Source: Dehalococcoidia bacterium
GTDB taxonomy: Bacteria; Chloroflexota; Dehalococcoidia; SM23-28-2; RBG-16-64-32
Length of the DNA: 20,362 nt
NCBI GenBank assembly: GCA_030690405.1
Contig: JAUYGU010000022.1
Span: forward strand, 1-20,362
Direction of reading: 5' to 3'
A program made the translations under genes and the position numbers. A model generated the notes under the pieces. That model was not told where the DNA came from. It worked only from the letters and a program-made list of their open reading frames with translations, and did no database searches. Below, piece by piece: positions 1 through 6,002 of the stretch. Positions within the stretch are counted from its first letter, which is position 1. The number at the start of each line of letters is the position of its first letter.

Positions 1-45
1 GGATGCCAATGTTCGTATTCGCGCCCTGTTCGGGGTCCCATCCCC

Positions 46-73
46 TTGACAACACCTTGAAAATGGGTATGCT
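46..73 (+). promoter_or_regulatory. Sigma-70-type promoter of the zinc-ribbon gene
   Basis: A perfect TTGACA -35 box (46-51) is followed after 16 bp by TATGCT (68-73). A strong Shine-Dalgarno, AAGGGGG (109-115), lies 6 nt before the ATG at 122. The predicted transcript has a leader of about 40 nt. Confidence 0.75.
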
Positions 74-121
74 TGGGCAACAGAACGGCAGGCTCCAGAT
101 TACCCAGCAAGGGGGTTGGAT

Positions 122-262
122 ATGCAGGCCTATTGTCTGAAGTGTCGCACCAAGCGGGAGATGCGGAACCCTCAACAGGTGACCCTGAAGAATGGCCGGC
201 CCGCCACGCAGGGCGCGTGCCCCGTGTGCGGCACGAAGATGTACCGGATCGGCAAGGGATAG
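122..262 (+). CDS. DUF5679-like zinc-ribbon mini-protein, 46 aa
   Basis: This small basic protein carries two CXXC knuckles, CLKC near residue 5 and CPVC near residue 33, separated by a short loop containing VTLKNGRPATQG. That is the layout of DUF5679, a family of about 45-50 residues common in Chloroflexota, where the four cysteines are expected to bind one zinc ion. The function is unknown. The start is fixed by the AAGGGGG Shine-Dalgarno 6 nt upstream. The gene stands alone: a consensus promoter precedes it and an intrinsic terminator follows about 100 bp later, so it is probably monocistronic and well expressed. It is short enough to be missed by gene finders, and a longer open frame overlaps it on the same strand. 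The reading is supported by the cysteine pattern and the ribosome binding site. Confidence 0.88.
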   Translation: MQAYCLKCRTKREMRNPQQVTLKNGRPATQGACPVCGTKMYRIGKG

Positions 263-362
263 TCTCACCCCGGCTCCGGACGCCCCGCAATCCGCGAAGC
301 CTTCACCTCCCGCCCAGGCGAGGCGGTGGCTTGGCCATCCGGCGGAGAGCACAGAGACGGTT

Positions 363-397
363 GCCAGGCCAGCGCACGCTGGCCTGGCTCTCCTTTT
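363..397 (+). terminator. Rho-independent terminator
   Basis: A perfect 11-bp GC-rich stem (GCCAGGCCAGC at 363-373 with GCTGGCCTGGC at 378-388), a GCAC loop and a T-rich tail TCTCCTTTT (389-397) form a classical intrinsic terminator. It ends the zinc-ribbon transcript and separates it from the ino1 operon. Between 263 and 362 nothing else was recognised. Confidence 0.9.
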
Positions 398-426
398 GCG
401 GGGATGAGGCATCGCCCCCGTTGCTG

Positions 427-459
427 TAGAATGGCCTAGGCGGCCACCCGACGGCCGCC
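427..459 (+). promoter_or_regulatory. -10 box and 5'-end hairpin before ino1
   Basis: TAGAAT at 427-432 fits a -10 element; no convincing -35 is seen. A transcript starting 6-8 nt later would begin at or next to a hairpin, GGCGGCC (439-445) with GGCCGCC (453-459), 7-nt loop. The hairpin precedes an untranslated leader running to the start at 523 and could stabilise the mRNA 5' end. Confidence 0.45.
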
Positions 460-522
460 ATGGAGGGCAGAATGCCACCACGCACTCGAAACCCGCGTCA
501 GAGTACGAGAAGGAGACAGTCC

Positions 523-1614
523 TTGGACAAGATCAACGTCGCCATCATCGGCGTCGGGAACTGCGCTTCCTCCCTGGTTCAGGGAGTTCAGTTCTACCGG
601 GGAGTGGACAGCGATTCCAGCGTGCCGGGACTGATGCACACCAACCTTGGCGGCTATCACATCAGCGACATCGAGTTCGTCGCGGCGATTGACGTGGACG
701 CCAACAAGGTCGGCAAGGACCTCTCGGAAGCGGTCTTCGCGCCGCCGAACAACACCCATAAGTTCGCCGACGTCCCGCCGCTGGGCGTGAAGGTGTCTCG
801 CGGCATGACCCACGACGGCATCGGCAAGTACCTCGCCCCGGTCGTCCACAAGGCCAGCGGCCCGACCTCCGATATCGTGAAGTTGCTGCGCGACTCCAAC
901 GCGCACGTCGTGATCAGCTACCTGCCCGTGGGCAGCGAAGAGGCCACCAAGTGGTACGTGGAACAGGTCCTGCAGGCCGGCTGCGCCATGATCAACTGCA
1001 TCCCGGTGTTCATCGCCCGCGAGCAGTACTGGCGGAGCCGGTTCGAGGAGAAGGGCCTGCCGATTATCGGCGACGACATCAAGTCCCAGGTGGGCGCGAC
1101 GATCCTGCACCGCGTGCTCACGCGGCTGTTCGTTGAGCGCGGCGTACGGCTGGATCGGACGTATCAGCTCAACTTCGGCGGCAACACGGACTTCTTGAAC
1201 ATGCTGGAGCGAGAGCGACTCATGTCCAAGAAGATCTCCAAGACCAGCGCCGTCACCTCGCAGCTGGACTACCAGCTCCCGGAGGGGAACATCCACATCG
1301 GCCCCAGCGATTACGTCCCCTGGCTGCAGGACCGCAAGTGGTGCTACATCCGGATGGAGGGCACCGGCTTCGGCGACGTGCCGCTAAACTTGGAGGCGAA
1401 GCTGGAGGTTTGGGACAGCCCCAACTCCGCCGGCGTCGTCATCGACGCGATCCGCTGCTGCAAGCTGGCCCTGGACCGCGGCATCTCGGGGGCGCTGACG
1501 GGCCCCAGCTCCTACTTCATGAAGTCGCCGCCCAAGCAGTTCACCGACGAGCAGGCACGCATCCTCACCGAGGAGTTCATCCAGAGCAGCAACGGCGCTT
1601 CCCCTTCGGCCTAA
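523..1614 (+). CDS. ino1: L-myo-inositol-1-phosphate synthase (inositol-3-phosphate synthase), 363 aa
   Basis: This NAD-dependent enzyme converts glucose 6-phosphate to inositol phosphate, the committed step to inositol lipids. Visible motifs are the Rossmann loop GVGNCASS (residues 10-17), [11 protein letters not shown] (184-194), [10 protein letters not shown] (218-227) and [10 protein letters not shown] (295-304), all typical of the family. The length matches the short actinobacterial/archaeal type of about 360 aa rather than the 500+ aa eukaryotic type. I chose the TTG at 523 because AGGAG (511-515) lies 7 nt upstream and the family usually begins just before the Rossmann strand. In-frame ATGs at 460 and 472 would add an Arg/Pro-rich tail that looks untranslated; the one at 472 does have GGAGGG (462-467) nearby. 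It heads a plus-strand operon of inositol-lipid genes, the next starting 25 nt after its stop. Confidence 0.95.
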   Translation: MDKINVAIIGVGNCASSLVQGVQFYRGVDSDSSVPGLMHTNLGGYHISDIEFVAAIDVDANKVGKDLSEAVFAPPNNTHKFADVPPLGVKVSRGMTHDGIGKYLAPVVHKASGPTSDIVKLLRDSNAHVVISYLPVGSEEATKWYVEQVLQAGCAMINCIPVFIAREQYWRSRFEEKGLPIIGDDIKSQVGATILHRVLTRLFVERGVRLDRTYQLNFGGNTDFLNMLERERLMSKKISKTSAVTSQLDYQLPEGNIHIGPSDYVPWLQDRKWCYIRMEGTGFGDVPLNLEAKLEVWDSPNSAGVVIDAIRCCKLALDRGISGALTGPSSYFMKSPPKQFTDEQARILTEEFIQSSNGASPSA

Positions 1615-1639
1615 GGGGCGCGGCCGCACCCGCGGCAAT

Positions 1640-2557
1640 ATGTGGAAGTACGTTCTCTTCCTGGTCGCCATCCAGACCATCGGCCGGCTGCCGCTGGGGT
1701 TTGGCTACGCGCTGGCGGAGCTTGCGGGACGGCTTGCGTACCGGCTGGTCTCCGGCAACAGGCGCAACGTGATCAGCAACCTCCGCCGCGTGATGGGCGC
1801 GGAGGCTCCGGCGCGAGAGGTGAAGGCGGCCGCCCGAAAGGTGTTCGTCAACGTGGCGAAGTATTATGTCGACCTGGTGCGCATGCCCCACATGGACCTG
1901 GACGGCTTCTACAAGCGTCGCTTCCGCTACTACGGCTTCGACGAACACCTGCTCACCGCCGTCGCGGAGGGCAAAGGCGTCATCGTCCTCAGCGGCCACA
2001 TGGGCAACCCTGAGCTGGCGGTCCAGGGGATGCTCCCCCGCGGCGTGAAGGTGTTCGCGCTCACGGAGCCGCTTCAGCCCCCGCGGCTCTCCCGCCTCGT
2101 AGACCGCCTCCGCGCCTCCAAGGGGAACGTCTTCGCCCCCGTCGGCTTCGCGAGCGTGAAGCAGGCGATCAAGACCATTCGCGCCGGCGGTGTCGTCGCC
2201 CTCATGGGGGATCGCGACATCGAGGGGCCGCGGGCGAGCTTGCCCTTCTTCGGCGAGGAGGCGCTCATGCCCGTCGGTCCCATCGAAGTGGCCCTCCGGA
2301 CCGGCGCCCCCTTGATACCGTGCTTCACCATCCGCACCGGCGCCGCCAACATCGAGGCGTTCGTCGAGGAGCGGCTGGAGCTCCAGCGGACGGGCGACAT
2401 GGAGGCGGACGCCCGCGCCGGCGCCCTGCTGTTCTTGGGCCGGCTGGAGCGCCGCCTGCGTGAACACCCGGACCAGTGGGTCGTGCTGGAGTCGGTCTGG
2501 GACGGCGCGAAGGCCGGGAGCGAGCCGGCGCCGGTCGCCGTGGGGGAGGAAGCGTGA
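1640..2557 (+). CDS. Lysophospholipid acyltransferase family protein, PatA/HtrB-like, 305 aa
   Basis: The protein has an N-terminal hydrophobic segment (residues 1-25) and the HX4E acyltransferase motif in GHMGNPE (119-125). A second block, GDRDIEGPRASLPFFGE, spans 190-206, and HPDQW lies at 276-280. These fit the LpxL/HtrB superfamily, which transfers acyl chains to glycolipids at the inner membrane face. In actinobacteria the homologue PatA acylates phosphatidylinositol mannosides and sits between pgsA and pimA. Here it sits between ino1 and a PimA-like gene, so an inositol-mannolipid acyltransferase is the most economical inference. A lipid A enzyme is less likely because no other lipid A gene is seen. 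No strong Shine-Dalgarno precedes the ATG. The 3' end overlaps the next gene by 4 bp (GTGA). Confidence 0.85.
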   Translation: MWKYVLFLVAIQTIGRLPLGFGYALAELAGRLAYRLVSGNRRNVISNLRRVMGAEAPAREVKAAARKVFVNVAKYYVDLVRMPHMDLDGFYKRRFRYYGFDEHLLTAVAEGKGVIVLSGHMGNPELAVQGMLPRGVKVFALTEPLQPPRLSRLVDRLRASKGNVFAPVGFASVKQAIKTIRAGGVVALMGDRDIEGPRASLPFFGEEALMPVGPIEVALRTGAPLIPCFTIRTGAANIEAFVEERLELQRTGDMEADARAGALLFLGRLERRLREHPDQWVVLESVWDGAKAGSEPAPVAVGEEA

Positions 2558-3330
2558 GCGAGGAGGGGCGCCGCGGCAAGGCTGACCTTCACGTCCACAC
2601 CGCCAGCGGGGACGGCATGGCCTCACCGCGCCAGATCCTGGACTACGTGGAGGCCGAGACCGACCTCGACATCATCGCGGTCACCGACCACGACGACCTC
2701 CGCGGCGCCCTGGAGGCACGCGAAGCCTGCGCCCGCGGGCACTACCGCTTCGACGTCATCCCGGGCATGGAGGTCACCGCCATAGAGGGACACATCATCG
2801 CCCTGTGGGTGGAGGAGCCGCTGCCCTCCCTCCACCCCGTCGACGAGGTGCTGGCGGCCATACACCGCCAGGGCGGCCTCGCCGTCGCCGCTCACCCGCT
2901 GAGCTGGCTGACCCGCTCCCTCGGCCAGAAGACGCTGGACCGCTTGGTCGCGGACGGCCGGGACGGCGTCTACCTGGACGCCGTGGAGACGGCCAACCAA
3001 GCCCCCGGATCGCGCCTGGGGCTCCGGAAGGCGGCCGCCCTCAACAAGGAGCGCTACCACCTGGCGGAGGTCGGGGGCAGCGACGCCCACTTCCTCAAGG
3101 CGATCGGCAGCGCCCACACGGAGTTCCCCGGACGCAGCGCCGACGATCTCCGACGCAGCATCCTGGAGCACACTACTCGCGGTGTGAACGGGCACCACCC
3201 GTCGATTCTGGAGATCGGCCCGCTGCAGGTGCTGCGGCAGACCTGGCGCGGTCTGCTGGTGACGCCGCGGACCATGGGCTGGGGCGCCACCGCCAGCAGC
3301 TTTTTCAAGCGCATCTTCTCCCTCCGATGA
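2554..3330 (+). CDS. PHP-domain metallo-phosphoesterase, 258 aa
   Basis: The polymerase-and-histidinol-phosphatase metal-site pattern is complete: DLHVHT with H13 and H15, TDHDD around D45-H46, GMEVT with E73, H80, AAHP with H114, and GGSDAH with D177 and H179. PHP enzymes are metal-dependent phosphoesterases such as histidinol phosphatase or nucleoside-bisphosphate phosphatases. The GTG start at 2554 overlaps the upstream TGA and has GGAGGA (2545-2550) close upstream; a longer ATG start at 2476 would only add a Gly/Arg-rich tail lying within the upstream gene. The gene sits inside the inositol-lipid cluster, coupled on both sides by 4-bp overlaps. The pathway needs a phosphatase to convert phosphatidylinositol phosphate to phosphatidylinositol, and this is the only phosphatase-like gene there. 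That assignment is inference; the family call is secure. Confidence 0.9.
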   Translation: MSEEGRRGKADLHVHTASGDGMASPRQILDYVEAETDLDIIAVTDHDDLRGALEAREACARGHYRFDVIPGMEVTAIEGHIIALWVEEPLPSLHPVDEVLAAIHRQGGLAVAAHPLSWLTRSLGQKTLDRLVADGRDGVYLDAVETANQAPGSRLGLRKAAALNKERYHLAEVGGSDAHFLKAIGSAHTEFPGRSADDLRRSILEHTTRGVNGHHPSILEIGPLQVLRQTWRGLLVTPRTMGWGATASSFFKRIFSLR

Positions 3331-4469
3331 AGATCGCACTCGTCAGCCCCTACGATTGGGCGGTGCCCGGAGGCGTCAACAGCCACGTCACCCAGCTCGC
3401 CCAGCAGTTCATCCGCTCCGGCCACGACGTGCGCGTCATCGCCCCCTCATCACGACGGCGGTCGCACGACTGCGAGTACCTGACCGTGATCGGCGAGCAC
3501 GTGATCGGCCTGCCCGCCAGCGGTTCCGTCGCCAACGTCTGCCTCTCGTTCAACCTGGGGCCGCGCGTTAAGGCGCTCCTCGCCCGCGAGCGGTTCGACA
3601 TCATCCACGTCCACGAGCCGTTCATGCCGCTGCTGCCGTTCCAGTTCCTCCGCTACGCCGATACGACGCTGGTGTCCACCTTCCACGCCACCCGCGACGG
3701 CGGCAGCCGCCTCTACGCCTACGCGCGCTTCATCATCGAGCCCTGGTGGCAGCGCATCGACGGCCGTATCGCCGTCTCGCGGGCCGCCCTCAAGATGATC
3801 TCCCGCTACTTCGCCGACCGCTACCAGATCATCCCCAACGGGATAGATTACGCCCACTTCGCGGCGGAGGTGCCGCCTATCCCCAGGTACATCGATAACA
3901 AGCGCAACATCCTCTTCCTGGGCCGCCAGGAGAAGCGCAAGGGGCTGCCCTATCTACTGGAGGCTTACGCCCGGCTCAAGCGGGAGCGGCCCGACATCCG
4001 GCTCATTGTTGTCGGGCCGGACGGCGGCATGCGCGCCGCCTGCGAGCGCTACGTCCGCCAGAACCGGCTGGAGGACGTCGTCTTCACGGGCTTCGTGCCG
4101 TACGAGGAGCTGCCGCGCTACTACAAGACGGCGGACGTCTATTGCGCCCCGAACACCGGGCACGAGAGCTTCGGCATCGTGCTCCTTGAGGCGATGGCGG
4201 CGGGCACGCCTATCGTCGCATCCAACATCGGCGGCTTCGCGGACGTGGTGGAGGACGGCGTGGAGGGGGTGCTCGTCCCGCCGCGGGACGCCGACGCACT
4301 GGCCTCGGCGATGGACCGCCTTCTCTCCGACGCCGCCCTCCGCGAGGAGATGGGCCGCGCCGGCACCGTCCGCGCCGCGCCGTACGCCTGGGATAAGGTG
4401 AGCGGGCAGGTGTTGGACTACTACCAGGAGCTGGCCGGCAGCGGAGCAACGTCCGCTAACGGGTCCTAG
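3327..4469 (+). CDS. GT4 glycosyltransferase, PimA-like (phosphatidylinositol mannosyltransferase), 380 aa
   Basis: This is a GT-B fold glycosyltransferase. It resembles mycobacterial PimA throughout: the nucleotide-loop VPGGVxSHV (residues 13-21), HVHEP (94-98), TFHAT with H120 aligning to the PimA catalytic histidine, GRIAVS (146-151) and IPNGID (169-174). FLGRQEKRKG contains R200 and K205 for the GDP-sugar phosphates. The EX7E region ADVYCAPNTGHESFGIVLLEAMA spans 269-291 and includes E280 and E288. PimA transfers mannose from GDP-mannose to the inositol ring of phosphatidylinositol at the cytoplasmic membrane face. Length equals the family norm. The ATG overlaps the upstream TGA (ATGA). 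The next gene starts 1 nt after the stop. The family is certain; the exact acceptor is inferred from neighbours. Confidence 0.88.
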   Translation: MKIALVSPYDWAVPGGVNSHVTQLAQQFIRSGHDVRVIAPSSRRRSHDCEYLTVIGEHVIGLPASGSVANVCLSFNLGPRVKALLARERFDIIHVHEPFMPLLPFQFLRYADTTLVSTFHATRDGGSRLYAYARFIIEPWWQRIDGRIAVSRAALKMISRYFADRYQIIPNGIDYAHFAAEVPPIPRYIDNKRNILFLGRQEKRKGLPYLLEAYARLKRERPDIRLIVVGPDGGMRAACERYVRQNRLEDVVFTGFVPYEELPRYYKTADVYCAPNTGHESFGIVLLEAMAAGTPIVASNIGGFADVVEDGVEGVLVPPRDADALASAMDRLLSDAALREEMGRAGTVRAAPYAWDKVSGQVLDYYQELAGSGATSANGS

Positions 4470-4470
4470 C

Positions 4471-5067
4471 ATGGCGCGCCTGCTGCCGCGCTCCGCCCCC
4501 CGCTGGCTGACCGACCCGATCGTCGGCGCCCTGGCGGCGGTGGGGGTCACGCCCAACATGCTGACGCTCGGCGGCGTCCTCGGCAACGCCGGTGCCGCCG
4601 TGCTCGCCGCGCGGGGCGACTTCCTCCCCGCCGGCCTAGTGATGCTGGCCGCCAGCTCCCTGGACCTCCTGGACGGCGCCCTCGCCCGCGCCACCGGCAA
4701 GGCCACCCGCTTCGGCTCCGTCTTCGACGCCGTGATGGACCGCGTCTCGGAGGCGGCGGTGCTGTTCGGGCTCCTTTACTACTTCAGCGACCGCGGTGGC
4801 CGCGACGAGGAGCTGCTCATCTTCGCCGCCGTCGTCGCGTCGTTCCTCGTCAGCTACACGCGCGCCCGCGCCGAGATCGTGAACGTGCCGATGCGCGAGG
4901 GGCTGTTCGGACGGGCGGAGCGGGTCATCCTGCTCGGCATCGGGCTCATAATCGACCAGGTGACGGTCGCCCTCTGGATACTCGCCGTAGCGGCAGCCGC
5001 CACCGCCGTCCAGCGCCTCGCCCTCGTCTGGTTGCGCGTCGGCCGCTCGGACGAACAATCGCCATGA
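4471..5067 (+). CDS. CDP-alcohol phosphatidyltransferase, probable phosphatidylinositol-phosphate synthase, 198 aa
   Basis: This is an integral membrane enzyme with the full CDP-alcohol signature D-x2-D-G-x2-A-R-x8-G-x3-D-x3-D (D65, D68, G69, R73, G82, D86, D90), the divalent-metal catalytic site. After it come SYTRARAE (128-135) and GRAERV (147-152), Arg-rich segments that in phosphatidylinositol-phosphate and archaetidylinositol-phosphate synthases bind the inositol-phosphate head group. Several hydrophobic helices are visible around residues 15-62, 92-105, 113-128 and 150-185. With ino1 upstream, the expected reaction is CDP-diacylglycerol plus inositol phosphate giving phosphatidylinositol phosphate. 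A phosphatidylglycerophosphate synthase is the alternative but fits the operon less well. The stop overlaps the next start (ATGA). Confidence 0.88.
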   Translation: MARLLPRSAPRWLTDPIVGALAAVGVTPNMLTLGGVLGNAGAAVLAARGDFLPAGLVMLAASSLDLLDGALARATGKATRFGSVFDAVMDRVSEAAVLFGLLYYFSDRGGRDEELLIFAAVVASFLVSYTRARAEIVNVPMREGLFGRAERVILLGIGLIIDQVTVALWILAVAAAATAVQRLALVWLRVGRSDEQSP

Positions 5068-5837
5068 TACCGCTGAGAGACCAGGACGCGATCCGCCTGA
5101 AGTTCGCCCAGGAGATGCTGGGCCCGGTGAAGATCGACTACTTCACCCAGAAGGAGCTCGGCATCGTCGTCCCCGGGCGCGAGCCCTGCGCCTACTGCAA
5201 GCCCACGGGGGAGATGCTCCAGGAGCTGGCCGCCCTCAGCGAGCTGATCAGCCTGCGCGTCCACAGCTTCGAGGACGAGCGCGAGGAGGCGGCGAAGTAC
5301 GGCATCGAGCGGGTGCCCGGCATCGTCCTGCGGGGGAAGAACGGCGCGACGTTCAAGTTCTACGGGATGCCCGGCGGCAGCGAGTTTCCCAGCTTCCTGG
5401 ACACGATCGTGGACATCTCCCGCAATAAGGTCCTTTTCACCGACGAGTCGGTGAAGCTGCTGCGGAAGCTCAAGGAGGACGTGCGGATCAAGGTGTTCGT
5501 CACGCCCACCTGCCCGTACTGTCCGGGGATGGCGCGCGCCGCCTACCAGATGGCGCTGGCGAATCCGCGCATCAAGGCCGAGGTGATAGAGGTCAACGAG
5601 TTCCCGGCCCTGGCCCAGCGCTATAACGTGACCGCCGTCCCCCTTACGGTGATCGAGGACCGGATCGCGATCCCGGGAGCGGTGCCGGAGAAGGGGCTCG
5701 TGGAGCAGGTGCTGAAGGCGGCCGCCTCCCCGGCGGCGCAGCCGTCCGACGTCCGCGGGCCGACCTCCGCCCCTGAGCAGCAGCGCCCGCCGGGCGAGCC
5801 CGCCTCCGGGCGGGGCAGCGGCCTCATCGTCCCCTAG
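5064..5837 (+). CDS. Two-domain thioredoxin/glutaredoxin-like protein disulfide oxidoreductase (PDO type), 257 aa
   Basis: Two thioredoxin-fold units are present in tandem. The first has CAYC at residues 42-45 and a cis-proline at VP85. The second has CPYC at 150-153 and a cis-proline at VP193. This matches the archaeal/thermophile PDO family, which catalyses thiol-disulfide exchange, here probably in the cytoplasm since no signal peptide is seen. A low-complexity Pro/Gly/Ser tail (about 220-257) follows the second domain and lies outside the usual PDO length of about 225 aa. The gene is translationally coupled to the CDP-alcohol transferase (ATGA overlap), but its link to inositol lipids is unclear. 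Its final codons coincide with a sequence resembling the 3' end of the convergent peptidase gene. Confidence 0.9.
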   Translation: MIPLRDQDAIRLKFAQEMLGPVKIDYFTQKELGIVVPGREPCAYCKPTGEMLQELAALSELISLRVHSFEDEREEAAKYGIERVPGIVLRGKNGATFKFYGMPGGSEFPSFLDTIVDISRNKVLFTDESVKLLRKLKEDVRIKVFVTPTCPYCPGMARAAYQMALANPRIKAEVIEVNEFPALAQRYNVTAVPLTVIEDRIAIPGAVPEKGLVEQVLKAAASPAAQPSDVRGPTSAPEQQRPPGEPASGRGSGLIVP

Positions 5838-5887
5838 CCAGCAGAAGCACCGCGCCAGGACGACCGTCGCGAAAGACGATGGCCCGA
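5831..5887 (-). pseudogene. Relic resembling the 3' end of the neighbouring peptidase gene
   Basis: Read on the minus strand this stretch encodes SSFATVVLARCFC, close to the C-terminal anchor IAFATYVLARRFR of the peptidase ending at 6003. By-eye nucleotide alignment of 5831-5887 with 6000-6050 shows long matching blocks (CCGCGCCAG, CGATGGCCC, CCCCTAG) with a 4-nt and a 1-nt gap. It looks like the decayed tail of a duplicated copy, now overlapping the end of the oxidoreductase gene and separated from the intact copy by a palindromic repeat. Confidence 0.45.
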
Positions 5888-5896
5888 CTCCTGGCA

Positions 5897-5958
5897 ACTC
5901 GTAGCTGCAGGCCTTCAGCCCTGCTTCCGGGCAGGCCTAAAGGCCTGCAGCTACGAGT
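5897..5958. repeat. Large palindromic (REP-like) element, GTAGCTGCAGG family, copy 1
   Basis: A perfect 19-nt inverted repeat has arms at 5897-5915 and 5940-5958, beginning ACTCGTAGCTGCAGG. Its loop carries a second small stem (CCTGC 5920-5924 with GCAGG 5931-5935). It lies between two convergent transcription units and could end transcription from both sides, although no T tail is present. Related copies occur at 7271-7300 and, degenerate, at 14951-14982. Confidence 0.8.
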
Positions 5959-6002
5959 CCAATGGCGGACCCAGGCGGCGGTGTCGCAAGAATCCCGTCC
6001 CC

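Noticed and set aside
460..522. N-terminal extension of Ino1 from the ATG at 460
   Set aside because: The added residues are Arg/Pro-rich and unlike the family, a hairpin abuts the ATG, and a good Shine-Dalgarno precedes the TTG at 523. The ATG at 472 remains a weaker alternative.
436..1296. Long open frame antisense to ino1
   Set aside because: High-GC shadow of the real gene; low-complexity composition, no motif and no start signals.
2805..3326. Long 5' extension of the PimA-like gene
   Set aside because: It overlaps the PHP gene in another frame and is Arg/Pro/Gly-rich; the family start VSPYDWAVPGG begins right after the ATG at 3327.
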